Below, piece after piece: positions 16,630 through 25,816 of a stretch of 64,000 nucleotides of DNA; position 1 is the first letter of the stretch; every line of letters begins with the position of its first letter. The translations under genes and the position numbers were made by a program. Below the pieces are notes generated by a model. It was given only the letters and a program-made list of their open reading frames with translations, was not told the origin of the DNA and did not search any database. The stretch spans positions 62,001 through 126,000 of the forward strand of contig NZ_DAMACX010000003.1 in the NCBI RefSeq assembly GCF_031998825.1. The letters run 5' to 3'. This DNA comes from Pseudescherichia sp031998825 (GTDB taxonomy: Bacteria > Pseudomonadota > Gammaproteobacteria > Enterobacterales > Enterobacteriaceae).

Positions 16630-17694
16630 ATGAGCGTAACAACCTTTATTGAAGACGAGCACCGCTGGCAGGCGGTGCTCGAACGCCGGGCCGATGCAGA
16701 CAATTGTTTCGTCTTTGCCGTCATTACCACCGGTATCTTTTGTCGCCCCTCGTGCCGGGCGCGCCATGCCCTGCGTGAAAACGTGCGCTTCTTTACTGAT
16801 GCAGAGGCGGCGGCGCAGGCGGGTTTTCGTCCCTGCAAACGCTGCCAGCCTGACAGGCCCGCAGATGAGAGCAGCCTGGCGCAAAAAATCACCGCCGTCT
16901 GCCGCCTGCTTGAGCAGGAGACGCCGATAACCCTGGAGGTGCTGGCGCAGAGGGTCGGTCTCAGCCCGTACCATCTTCACCGCCAGTTTAAAGCCGCCAC
17001 CGGCATGACGCCAAAGGCCTGGCAGCAGGCCGCCCGGGCGAAACGCCTGCGCAGCGCGCTCCCCCACAGCGTAACCGTGACTGACGCGGTGCTGACCGCC
17101 GGTTTTCCGGACAGCGGCAGCTACTACCGCAAGGCCGATGAGACGCTGGGCATGACGGCCCGGCAGTATCGCCAGGGCGGGGAGGGCACGGCGATCCGCT
17201 ACGCGCTGACGCACTGTGAGCTGGGGCGCTGCCTGGTGGCCGAGAGCGATCGCGGTATCTGCGCGATCCTGCTGGCCGACTGCGAATCGCTGCTCACCGC
17301 CGAGCTGCATACCCTGTTCCCTCGCGCTCAGCTTATGCAGGACGACGCTGAATTTAGCGCTCGGGTTGCCGAGGTGGTGGCGACGATCGAACACCCCGGC
17401 CGCCCGCTGGCTCTGCCGCTGGATATTCGTGGCACCGCCTTTCAGATGCAGGTCTGGCAGGCATTGCAGGCGATCCCGGCGGGGGAAACCGCCAGCTACC
17501 GCGCCATCGCTACTGCTATCGGCAAGCCGCAGGCGATCCGTGCCGTAGCCAGCGCCTGTGCGGCCAACCGCCTGGCTATCGTAATCCCCTGCCATCGCGT
17601 GGTACGCGGCGATGGCATGCTCTCCGGCTACCGCTGGGGGGCGGCGCGCAAGGCCCAGCTGCTGGCGCGCGAGTCGTTAAAAGAGGAGACCTGA
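16630..17694 (+). CDS. ada: Ada: bifunctional methyltransferase and adaptive-response activator
   Basis: Repairs methylphosphotriesters and O6-methylguanine by suicidal transfer to its own cysteines, and once methylated activates the adaptive-response genes. It has 354 residues, as in E. coli. The N-terminal zinc domain has four cysteines in FCRPSCRAR and CKRCQ, the first being the methyl acceptor. An AraC-type helix-turn-helix follows (LSPYHLHRQFKAATGMTPK). The C-terminal MGMT domain carries the active-site motif IPCHRVV. Its stop codon overlaps the alkB start (TGATG), so the two are translationally coupled. Confidence 0.97.
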   Translation: MSVTTFIEDEHRWQAVLERRADADNCFVFAVITTGIFCRPSCRARHALRENVRFFTDAEAAAQAGFRPCKRCQPDRPADESSLAQKITAVCRLLEQETPITLEVLAQRVGLSPYHLHRQFKAATGMTPKAWQQAARAKRLRSALPHSVTVTDAVLTAGFPDSGSYYRKADETLGMTARQYRQGGEGTAIRYALTHCELGRCLVAESDRGICAILLADCESLLTAELHTLFPRAQLMQDDAEFSARVAEVVATIEHPGRPLALPLDIRGTAFQMQVWQALQAIPAGETASYRAIATAIGKPQAIRAVASACAANRLAIVIPCHRVVRGDGMLSGYRWGAARKAQLLARESLKEET

Positions 17695-18338
17695 TGCTCG
17701 ATCTGTTTGCCGATGCCGAACCGTGGCAGGAGCCGCTGGCGCCGGGGGCGACAATCCTGCGCCGCTTTGCCCTGGCCGACGCCGATGCGCTACTGGTGGG
17801 AATCAATGCGGTTGCCAGCGCGTCACCGTTTCGCCAGATGATAACCCCCGGCGGCTATACCATGTCGGTGGCGATGACCAACTGTGGCCGCCTGGGCTGG
17901 ACAACCGACGCGCATGGCTATCGCTATGCGCCCGTCGATCCGCTTACCGACCAGCCCTGGCCAGCCATGCCGCAGGCCTTTGCCGCGCTCTGCCAGCAGG
18001 CTTCGGCGGCGGCGGGCTATAGCGATTTTCAGCCGGACGCCTGCCTGATCAACCGCTACCTACCGGGAGCAAAGCTCTCTCTGCATCAGGATAAAGACGA
18101 GCCGGATCTGGCTGCGCCTATCGTCTCGGTCTCGCTGGGCCTGCCCGCCGTCTTTCAGTTTGGTGGCAGCCGACGCAGCGATCCGCTCAAGCGTCTGCTG
18201 CTGGAGCATGGCGACGTGGTGGTGTGGGGGGGCCCGTCCCGTCTCTTCTATCACGGCATACAGCCCCTTAAGCCAGGCCACCATCCGGCGACCGGTGAAT
18301 GCCGCTACAACTTAACCTTTCGCCGGGCAGGTAATTAA
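17694..18338 (+). CDS. alkB: Alpha-ketoglutarate-dependent dioxygenase AlkB
   Basis: Oxidative demethylase that removes 1-methyladenine and 3-methylcytosine from DNA and RNA using Fe(II), 2-oxoglutarate and O2. It has 214 residues (E. coli 216). The iron ligands are the His and Asp of LHQDKDE and the later His of FYHGIQP. The 2-oxoglutarate-binding arginine motif is RYNLTFR at the end. It overlaps ada by one nucleotide and shares its Ada-controlled promoter. Confidence 0.96.
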   Translation: MLDLFADAEPWQEPLAPGATILRRFALADADALLVGINAVASASPFRQMITPGGYTMSVAMTNCGRLGWTTDAHGYRYAPVDPLTDQPWPAMPQAFAALCQQASAAAGYSDFQPDACLINRYLPGAKLSLHQDKDEPDLAAPIVSVSLGLPAVFQFGGSRRSDPLKRLLLEHGDVVVWGGPSRLFYHGIQPLKPGHHPATGECRYNLTFRRAGN

Positions 18339-18418
18339 GAATATAAATCAGAATTATTCTTGATTCAGTGCGATAGCAGTTTACACTGCGGGCTGATTTT
18401 TCTTGCCGGATCGCTCTC

Positions 18419-20062
18419 ATGGAACTTCTTCTTCTTGTCTGGCGGCAGTACCGCTGGCCTTTTATTGCCGTCATCCTGTTAACCCTGCTCAGCGCAGCGC
18501 TGGGCATCGGGCTGATCGCCTTTATCAACGCGCGGCTGATCGAGAATGTGGATATCTCCCTGACGGTGCTGCCGGAGTTTCTCGGCCTGCTGCTGCTGCT
18601 GATGGCGGTGACCCTCGGATCCCAGCTGGCGCTGACCGCCCTTGGCCACCACTTTGTCTATCGCCTGCGGGGCGAGTTTATTAAGCGCATCCTCGACACC
18701 CAGGTGGAGCGGGTGGAGCAGCTGGGCAACGCCGCGCTGCTGGCCGCGCTGACCAGCGACGTGCGTAACATCACCATCGCCTTTGTGCGCCTGCCGGAGC
18801 TGGTGCAGGGGATCATCCTGACCGCCGGATCGGCGGCCTACCTGGGCTGGCTCTCCGGCAAAATGCTGCTGGTCACCGCCCTGTGGATGGCGATCACCAT
18901 CTGGGGTGGTTTTGTGCTGGTGTCGCGGGTCTATAAGCATTTAGCGAGGCTGCGTGAAACCGAAGACAAGCTGCACCATGACTACCAGACGGTGCTGGAG
19001 GGGCGCAAAGAGCTGACCCTCAACCGCGAGCGTGCCGAGTCTATCTTTAACAACGCTTACCTGCCGGATGCCCGGGAGTATCGCCACCATATTATTCGCG
19101 CCGACACCTTCCACCTTAGCGCCGTTAACTGGTCAAACATTATGATGCTGGGGGCGATTGGCCTGGTGTTCTGGATGGCCAACGGTCTCGGCTGGGCGGA
19201 TACTAACGTCGCGGCGACCTTCTCCCTGACGGTGCTGTTCCTGCGCACGCCGCTGCTCTCGGCGGTAGGCGCGCTGCCCACCCTGCTCAGCGCCCAGGTC
19301 GCGTTCAACAAGCTGAAGCAGTTCTCCCTCGCCCCCTATCAGCCCGATTTCCCGCGCCCGACCGCCTTTACCGGCTGGCAGACCCTGGAGCTGCGCGACG
19401 TGACCTTCACCTATCAAGAGGGGGCCTTCTCCGTCGGGCCGATCAACCTGACCCTGAAGCGTGGCGAGCTGGTATTTCTTATCGGCGGCAACGGCAGCGG
19501 CAAGTCGACCCTGGCGATGCTGCTGACCGGACTCTATCAGCCAGTATCGGGTACTATCCTGATTGACGGCCAGCCGCTGGCTGACGGGCGCGAAGAGGAT
19601 TACCGTAAGCTCTTCTCGGCGGTATTTACCGACGTCTGGCTGTTTGACCAGCTGATTGGCCCGGAAGGCAAGCAGGCGGATCCGGCTATCGTCGACAGAT
19701 GGCTGGCGCAGCTGAAGATGGCGCACAAGCTTGAGCTGGATAACGGCAAGATCCTCAACCTCAAGCTGTCGAAGGGGCAGAAGAAGCGCGTGGCGCTGCT
19801 GCTGGCGCTGGCGGAGGAGCGGGATATTATTCTGCTGGATGAGTGGGCCGCCGATCAGGATCCGCACTTCCGGCGCGAGTTTTATCAGACAATCCTGCCT
19901 CTAATGCAGGCCGAAGGGAAAACCATCTTTGCTATTAGTCACGACGACCACTACTTTATACATGCCGATCGCCTGCTGGAGATGCGCAGCGGCGTGCTCA
20001 CAGAGCTGACAGGAGAAGAGCGGGCGCTCGCTTCACGCGACGCCGTTTCACGCACCGCATAA
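18419..20062 (+). CDS. yojI: ABC exporter YojI
   Basis: Inner-membrane ABC half-transporter that in E. coli exports microcin J25 together with TolC. It has 547 residues, as in E. coli. Six membrane helices span the first about 310 residues. The ATPase domain has Walker A GGNGSGKST, signature LSKGQKKRV and Walker B IILLDEWAADQDP. It follows alkB after 80 bp, as in E. coli, and may have its own promoter. Only 22 bp separate it from mgtE, so read-through into mgtE is likely. The natural substrate is not evident. Confidence 0.93.
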   Translation: MELLLLVWRQYRWPFIAVILLTLLSAALGIGLIAFINARLIENVDISLTVLPEFLGLLLLLMAVTLGSQLALTALGHHFVYRLRGEFIKRILDTQVERVEQLGNAALLAALTSDVRNITIAFVRLPELVQGIILTAGSAAYLGWLSGKMLLVTALWMAITIWGGFVLVSRVYKHLARLRETEDKLHHDYQTVLEGRKELTLNRERAESIFNNAYLPDAREYRHHIIRADTFHLSAVNWSNIMMLGAIGLVFWMANGLGWADTNVAATFSLTVLFLRTPLLSAVGALPTLLSAQVAFNKLKQFSLAPYQPDFPRPTAFTGWQTLELRDVTFTYQEGAFSVGPINLTLKRGELVFLIGGNGSGKSTLAMLLTGLYQPVSGTILIDGQPLADGREEDYRKLFSAVFTDVWLFDQLIGPEGKQADPAIVDRWLAQLKMAHKLELDNGKILNLKLSKGQKKRVALLLALAEERDIILLDEWAADQDPHFRREFYQTILPLMQAEGKTIFAISHDDHYFIHADRLLEMRSGVLTELTGEERALASRDAVSRTA

Positions 20063-20084
20063 GGATAAGGATAAGGAGTCGTTA

Positions 20085-21521
20085 ATGTCCGCCACCCCGA
20101 AAAATAGCGCCCGCCTCCGTGACGAGGAGCGGGCGCGCCTCATCTGGCTGCTGAATACCAACAGCGCCATCACCTCCCAGATCCTCGGCAAGCTGACCCT
20201 GGTTGAACAGTTCGACGGCAGTGCACTAAACGACGATATCGCCGAGGTCGGCGTGCTGGTGGCCCATCTACCGGCCCCGGACCTGGCGGATACGCTGGAG
20301 GCATTGCCTACCGAGGAGCGTCGGGCGCTGTGGCGTCTGGTCGACGATCTCAAGCGCGGTGAGATCCTTGTGGAAGCCTCGGACAGCGTGCGCGAGGATC
20401 TGATTGAGGAGATGAGCGACAAGGCGCTGCTGGAGGCGCTGCGCGGACTGGATATCGACGAGCAGATCTATCTGGTTAAGCGCCTGCCACGTAACCTTAC
20501 CGGGCGGCTGGTGGCCTCTCTGCCGCCGGACGATCGCGCCCGCGTGCATCAGGTGATGAGCTACGAGCAGAACAGCGTGGGCGCGCTGATGGAGTTTGAG
20601 GTGATCACCGTCCGTCCGGATGTCACTCTGGAGACGGTCCAGCGCTATCTGCATCGCCTCGGCAGCATGCCGCAGAACACCGATAAGCTGTTTGTCACCG
20701 ATCGCGATGAGCAGCTGCTGGGCGAGCTGCCGCTGCAAACTATTCTGCTCAGTGATACCCAGACGCTGGTCAGCGAGGTGATGGAGGCCGACCCCGTCAC
20801 CTTCTCGCCCCATGACGATGCGGAGAAGACCGCCCGCACCTTTGAGCGTGACAACCTGGTGAGTGCGCCGGTGGTCAACCCCGACGGCAAGCTGTTGGGA
20901 CGCGTGACCATCGATGAGATTGTTAACGTGGTGTATGAAGAGAGCGATAACGACATGCGCCTGATGGGCGGTCTCAGCCCGGAGGAGGATGTCTTTGCCC
21001 CGGTCGGCAAAGCGGTCAAGAACCGTTGGGCGTGGCTGGCGATCAACCTCTGCACCGCCTTTATTGCCTCGCGGGTGATTGATGGCTTCGAGCATACCAT
21101 CTCCCAGCTGGTGGCCCTGGCCTCGCTGATGCCCATCGTCGCCGGGATCGGCGGCAACACCGGTAACCAGACCATCACCATGATCGTGCGTGCGCTGGCG
21201 CTGCAGAACATTCAGCCGGGGAACTACCGTTTTCTCATCTTCCGTGAGCTGGGCGTGGCGTTGATTAACGGCCTGGTATGGGGCGGGATTATGGGCGGCG
21301 TAACCTGGTGGCTCTATGACGATATGGCCCTCGGCGGGGTGATGACCCTGGCAATGGTGCTAAACCTGCTGCTGGCCGCCACCATGGGGGTACTGATCCC
21401 GATGATTATGGTACGGCTGGGGCGCGACCCGGCGGTCGGCTCCAGCGTAATGATCACCGCCCTGACGGATACCGGCGGCTTCTTTATTTTTCTGGGTCTG
21501 GCGACGCTGTTTCTGCTTTAG
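20085..21521 (+). CDS. mgtE: Magnesium transporter MgtE
   Basis: Mg2+-gated channel of the MgtE family (SLC41-like). It has 478 residues. The cytoplasmic N-domain (superhelix) covers about residues 25-150, a pair of CBS domains about 155-280 (YEQNSVGALMEFEVITVRPD, SAPVVNPDGKLLGRVTIDEI), and five membrane helices the rest, with the family motif GIGGNTGNQ near the pore. The start is the ATG at 20085 after an AAGGAG site. E. coli K-12 has no mgtE. Here it follows yojI closely and its 3' end overlaps the convergent SulP gene by 38 bp. I see no Mg2+-sensing leader in the 22-bp gap. Confidence 0.93.
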   Translation: MSATPKNSARLRDEERARLIWLLNTNSAITSQILGKLTLVEQFDGSALNDDIAEVGVLVAHLPAPDLADTLEALPTEERRALWRLVDDLKRGEILVEASDSVREDLIEEMSDKALLEALRGLDIDEQIYLVKRLPRNLTGRLVASLPPDDRARVHQVMSYEQNSVGALMEFEVITVRPDVTLETVQRYLHRLGSMPQNTDKLFVTDRDEQLLGELPLQTILLSDTQTLVSEVMEADPVTFSPHDDAEKTARTFERDNLVSAPVVNPDGKLLGRVTIDEIVNVVYEESDNDMRLMGGLSPEEDVFAPVGKAVKNRWAWLAINLCTAFIASRVIDGFEHTISQLVALASLMPIVAGIGGNTGNQTITMIVRALALQNIQPGNYRFLIFRELGVALINGLVWGGIMGGVTWWLYDDMALGGVMTLAMVLNLLLAATMGVLIPMIMVRLGRDPAVGSSVMITALTDTGGFFIFLGLATLFLL

Positions 21522-22731
21522 CGCGCTTTTTGCGGCCAAAGACCGGGGGCAGCACGAACATCAGCGCCACGCCGGCCACTACGCCAATTGCTAAGTTACC
21601 GGTGGTGACGGTGGCAATCACCGTTACCAGCATCACCAGCGTCTCGGTTACCGGGGCGCGTTTTAGCTGCGCAGGCTGAATGCTGTGCCAGTTGAAAGTC
21701 TTCACCGCCACAATGACCATAATCCCAGCCAGCACCGCCATCGGGATCTTCGCCATCACGTTGCTCAATGCAGTCACCAGCAGCAGCAGGACCAGACCCG
21801 CCGCGACGGTCGAGACGCGGCTGCGCCCTTTACCCATCTCAACGTTGACGATGGTCTGGCCGATCATCGCGCAGCCTGCAATCCCACCGTAGAAACCGGC
21901 CAGAATGTTAGCGATGCCGAGACCTGCGCTTTCGCGGCCCTTGTTGGACGGCGTTTCGGTAAGATCGTCTACCAGCTTCGCCGTCAGCAGCGACTCCATC
22001 AGGCCAACAAAGGCGATGCTCAGTGCGCAGGGCCAGATGATACTCAGCGTGGTCAGGTTGAACGGCACCAGCCACTGGGTCAGGCCAGGCAGGCCGCCCT
22101 GCATCGGACCTTCATCGCCCACCACCGGCAGGATCTGCCCGGAGAAGACGGTAAAGAGGGTCAGCACCACGATGGCCACCAGCGGGGAGGGGACGCTCTT
22201 TAGCACCTTCGGCAGCCAGAGCACAATCAGCAGCGTCAGGACAAACAGCCCGAGGATCAGCGGATCGCGAGTCCAGAAGTGCGGTACCTGAGCGAAGAAG
22301 ATCAGGATCCCCAGGGCGTTAACAAAGCCGGTCATCACCGTGTGCGGAATAAAGCGCATCAGGCGCGCCATCCCCGTCAGGCCAAAGACGATCTGAATCA
22401 CCCCGGCGAGCAGGACGGCAGGCAGGATGTACTCCACGCCGTGCTGATGCACCATCGGGCCGATCACCAGCGCCACGGAGCCAGCCGCGGCCGTAACCAT
22501 TGCCGGGCGTCCGCCAAGGAAGGACATCCCCAGACAGAGCACTACGGAGGCGATCAGGCTTACGGTTGGATCGACGCCAGCAATCACCGAGAAGGAGATC
22601 ACTTCCGGGATCAGCGCCAGGGCGGTCATCACCCCGGCAAGGGTTTCGCGCATCAGCAGCGACGGCGAGCGCAGCACAGTGGCAACGCTTCCAGCTTGTA
22701 CAGGAGTTAAAGCTTTTTGGGCATCAGACAT
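21484..22731 (-). CDS. SulP family anion permease lacking a STAS domain
   Basis: Inner-membrane permease of the SulP (SLC26) family. Family features are the start of the transport core (LAGVMTALALIPEVISFSVIAGVDP), FLGGRPAMVTAAAGSVALV, and GLGIANILAGFYGGIAGCAMIGQ. It has 415 residues and ends soon after the last hydrophobic helix with a basic tail (GRKKRAKAE). The cytoplasmic STAS domain of DauA/YchM-type members is therefore absent. The substrate could be sulfate, bicarbonate or a dicarboxylate; the sequence does not decide. It is convergent with mgtE and overlaps its coding end. Not present at this position in E. coli K-12. Confidence 0.85.
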   Translation of the reverse strand: MSDAQKALTPVQAGSVATVLRSPSLLMRETLAGVMTALALIPEVISFSVIAGVDPTVSLIASVVLCLGMSFLGGRPAMVTAAAGSVALVIGPMVHQHGVEYILPAVLLAGVIQIVFGLTGMARLMRFIPHTVMTGFVNALGILIFFAQVPHFWTRDPLILGLFVLTLLIVLWLPKVLKSVPSPLVAIVVLTLFTVFSGQILPVVGDEGPMQGGLPGLTQWLVPFNLTTLSIIWPCALSIAFVGLMESLLTAKLVDDLTETPSNKGRESAGLGIANILAGFYGGIAGCAMIGQTIVNVEMGKGRSRVSTVAAGLVLLLLVTALSNVMAKIPMAVLAGIMVIVAVKTFNWHSIQPAQLKRAPVTETLVMLVTVIATVTTGNLAIGVVAGVALMFVLPPVFGRKKRAKAETASPDPEK

Positions 22732-22988
22732 AAAATTTCACAGAGTCAAAGCGGACAGAAAGTGTGCAGTGTAGCAAAGCGAAGCATAGTAGCGGTGCGG
22801 CGCAGGAGATACCAGTTTTTTTGTCATAGCCGTTATAAAAATCTAACTTTTTGTTAACATCTATCAACTTGCTGTGTACTATCTCAACAATATTTAAATT
22901 GCCCGACGATGGTGGTAGGTTAGTTGAACGGGTAATTTCACTCCAATAAATTCCAATAAAGCAGTACTAATTGTAGGGCATTAACATT

Positions 22989-24641
22989 ATGAAAAAAATG
23001 CGTGCCGTGCTCTCTTCTGTGGCTACGGGTAGTCGCGCTGCCTCACGGACAGGGAAAGCCACTGCGGCGAAGAAGCGAGAAACTGATGTACTCCTCCTGG
23101 GTGGCGGCATTATGAGCGCTACGCTGGGAACCTATCTACAGGCGCTGGAACCAACGTGGTCGATGACCATGATTGAACGCCTGGATGAAGTCGCAAAGGA
23201 GAGCTCCGAGGGCTGGAACAACGCTGGCACCGGGCACGCTGCATTAATGGAACTGAACTACACGCCGCAAAAGGCCGACGGCAGCGTCAGTATTGAGAAA
23301 GCCGTTGAGATCAACGAGGCGTTTCACCTCTCCCGCCAGTTCTGGGCGCATCAGGTGAAAGCGGGCGTGCTGAACAATCCCCGCTCCTTTATTAACACCG
23401 TGCCGCACATGAGCTTTGTGTGGGGCGAAGAGAACGTCAACTTCCTGCGCGCGCGCTACGCCGCGCTCCAGCAGAGCAACCTCTTCAGCGGTATTCGCTA
23501 CAGTGAAGACCACGCACAGATCAAGCGCTGGGCACCGCTGGTGATGGAGGGACGCGATGCGAAGCAGAAGATTGCCGCCACCCGTACCGAGCTGGGGACG
23601 GACGTCAACTTCGGCGAAATCGCCCGCCAGCTGGTGGCCTCCCTGCAGAAAAGCGACAGCTTCTCCCTTAATCTGAGCACCGAGGTGCGTGGGATTAAGC
23701 GCAACGCCGACGGCCGCTGGGCGGTGACCGTTGCCGACGTCAATCATCCCCGCACTACGCGCACCATCGTGGCGAAATTTGTCTTTATCGGGGCAGGCGG
23801 TGCGGCGCTGAAGCTGTTACAGGAGTCGGGCATTCCTGAGGCGCGGGATTTTGCCGGGTTCCCGGTGGGCGGCCAGTTCCTGGTGTCGGACAATCCGGAG
23901 GTGGTCAACCGCCACCTGGCGAAGGTCTATGGCCAGGCATCGGTCGGCGCGCCGCCGATGTCGGTTCCGCATATCGATACCCGCATCCTTAACGGCAAGC
24001 GGGTACTGCTGTTCGGACCGTTCGCCACCTTCTCCACCAAGTTCCTCAAAAACGGTTCCCTGTGGGATCTGCCGCGTTCAACTACACCATCTAACCTGAT
24101 GCCGATGGTGAAGGTGGGCCTGACCAACTTTAGCCTGGTAAAATATCTGGTAGGGCAGGTGCTCCAGAACGACGATGCGCGCTTTGCTGCACTGCGAGAG
24201 TACTATCCGCAGGCGAAAAAAGAGGAGTGGCGTCTGTGGCAGGCGGGCCAGCGGGTGCAGATTATCAAGCGCGATCCGCTGCTGGGTGGGGTACTGCGTC
24301 TCGGTACTGAGGTGGTCAGCGATCGGCAGGGCACTATTGCCGCACTGCTTGGCGCATCGCCAGGCGCTTCAACCGCAGCACCGATCATGCTGGAGCTGAT
24401 GAAGAGGGTCTTTAAAGACCAGTTTGCCTCATCCGCATGGCAGGCGAAGCTGAAGGAGATTATCCCGAGCTTCGGCACGCAGCTGAACGGCAACGTCGAA
24501 GCGACCCAGCGCGTATTGCAGCAGACCAGCGAAGTATTAGGCCTGACGTATGAGCAGCCGCAGAGGGGCGACGTGGTTCCTGTGCTGAAGGCGCAACCGC
24601 AGAAGCAGTTACAGGTTGAAATTGCGGCGGATTTGGCTTGA
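22989..24641 (+). CDS. mqo: Malate:quinone oxidoreductase
   Basis: FAD-dependent peripheral membrane enzyme that oxidises malate to oxaloacetate and reduces quinone, feeding the respiratory chain. It has 550 residues (E. coli 548). The FAD-binding loop is LLLGGGIMSATLG near residue 40; SSEGWNNAGTGHAALMELNYTP and the late segment GTIAALLGASPGASTAAPIM are family signatures. The first about 30 residues are basic, differ from E. coli and resemble a weak signal/anchor. The 257-bp upstream gap must hold its promoter and that of the divergent SulP gene. In E. coli eco follows on the far side; it is absent here. Confidence 0.95.
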   Translation: MKKMRAVLSSVATGSRAASRTGKATAAKKRETDVLLLGGGIMSATLGTYLQALEPTWSMTMIERLDEVAKESSEGWNNAGTGHAALMELNYTPQKADGSVSIEKAVEINEAFHLSRQFWAHQVKAGVLNNPRSFINTVPHMSFVWGEENVNFLRARYAALQQSNLFSGIRYSEDHAQIKRWAPLVMEGRDAKQKIAATRTELGTDVNFGEIARQLVASLQKSDSFSLNLSTEVRGIKRNADGRWAVTVADVNHPRTTRTIVAKFVFIGAGGAALKLLQESGIPEARDFAGFPVGGQFLVSDNPEVVNRHLAKVYGQASVGAPPMSVPHIDTRILNGKRVLLFGPFATFSTKFLKNGSLWDLPRSTTPSNLMPMVKVGLTNFSLVKYLVGQVLQNDDARFAALREYYPQAKKEEWRLWQAGQRVQIIKRDPLLGGVLRLGTEVVSDRQGTIAALLGASPGASTAAPIMLELMKRVFKDQFASSAWQAKLKEIIPSFGTQLNGNVEATQRVLQQTSEVLGLTYEQPQRGDVVPVLKAQPQKQLQVEIAADLA

Positions 24642-24646
24642 GAGAT

Positions 24647-24681
24647 GAAGCTGCACTGGCCATAGGGCCAAGTGCAGCTTC
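24647..24681. terminator. Hairpin between mqo and the convergent unknown gene
   Basis: GAAGCTGCACT at 24647-24657 pairs with AGTGCAGCTTC at 24671-24681, with GGCC arms inside. It lies 6 nt past the mqo stop and 22 nt past the stop of the convergent gene. Neither side has a good T run, so it is a weak bidirectional terminator at best. Confidence 0.45.
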
Positions 24682-24703
24682 ATTATAAAAGCGATGAAAA
24701 ATT

Positions 24704-25786
24704 TCAAACTACGCTCGTAATTTTCAAATACCCATCACCGTCGTTACCTATTTCAATATCTGCTGAGTTACCAAATTGGTCAAAAACGACCAGCTTCACA
24801 GGGTTGCTACTATTGGCCATAGGGCCATCATTATTAGAGTCAGTGTACATTATTCGACAATAAAATCGGATGAATATTAGTTGACTGGGCTGCTGATGTA
24901 CTTTAACCGCGTATTCGATTAGAAAATAATTATTTTTAGTGACAAAAGCCACATCGCAATTATATTCGAGAGCAACCCCACCCAATTTATTCTGATTGGG
25001 CATAAAGCAATGGGCAACTGTGTAGTAATAGCCAGGTTCGTTGTCATCATCCACTATTATATGTTGCATAAATGCATAAGGCGATACAACTACATTTGGC
25101 GCTTGGTAATTTTTGAGCCTGAAATAACCATCGTTAATTTTCAATCCATAAATCATAGCGCTCGGGTCATAGCGGTGAGTTACCACTCCATTATGACTTA
25201 TTTCGCTAAAGGTTGCATTATCATCAATGGTGTTAAGAATTATCGGCACCATATTAGACCCAGACATACCATATTTTTTTGGCGGATAAACCTTCACCGA
25301 AACATAGCTTGGTTTACCATTGGCTGTCGAGTTATATGTTATTTCAGTGCCGCTGGCGTCTATAAAAGAGATAAACATCGCAACACTTTCAGATGCATAG
25401 TTGGCATTTATTGTGCTGTCGCTTGAAACATACAGGTCAAATTCATAACTGCCGCTATGAGGCAGAGTGACCGTTTCCTCATCCGCGTCAGGAAGAGGTT
25501 TAACCTCTGCAGGCCTGTTTTCCTGATAAACATAGGTATATTCACCTTTATCCCCAACCTTAAGAAAAGACAGGTCGGCACCGGTTTGATAATCGACGAG
25601 GCTGAGAGCTGCTTTACACTCATCTTGCGTAGGGCCTGGCTGATTTGCATCAACAACGTTAAAAATTAACCTGACGGTGAGTTTAACCTGATGGTTGCCG
25701 TTGGCAAACAGGTAAGCCTGAGTGGTATCCGGATTATCAGTCCAGATCTTTGCAGAGGCAACTGATGTTACATTATCCCATGACAT
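24704..25786 (-). CDS. Protein of unknown function, paralogue of the upstream gene
   Basis: 360 residues, not assigned to a family. It begins MSWDNVTSVASAKIWT, like its neighbour. There is no signal peptide and no hydrophobic helix, so it is probably a soluble, beta-rich protein. Conserved with the paralogue are the NHQ-KL segment near residue 30, GPT-DE near 50, VSS-S-NA near 120, SYVSV-YP near 165 and LV-FDQFGNSA near 335. Start: AGGTGAT ribosome site 6-8 nt before the ATG ending at 25786. It lies 30 nt downstream of the paralogue, so the two are one operon. Base composition is clearly AT-richer than mqo and yejM on either side, which suggests horizontal origin. Confidence 0.8.
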   Translation of the reverse strand: MSWDNVTSVASAKIWTDNPDTTQAYLFANGNHQVKLTVRLIFNVVDANQPGPTQDECKAALSLVDYQTGADLSFLKVGDKGEYTYVYQENRPAEVKPLPDADEETVTLPHSGSYEFDLYVSSDSTINANYASESVAMFISFIDASGTEITYNSTANGKPSYVSVKVYPPKKYGMSGSNMVPIILNTIDDNATFSEISHNGVVTHRYDPSAMIYGLKINDGYFRLKNYQAPNVVVSPYAFMQHIIVDDDNEPGYYYTVAHCFMPNQNKLGGVALEYNCDVAFVTKNNYFLIEYAVKVHQQPSQLIFIRFYCRIMYTDSNNDGPMANSSNPVKLVVFDQFGNSADIEIGNDGDGYLKITSVV

Positions 25787-25816
25787 AATATCACCTTTTA
25801 AATATCGAATTAATAT

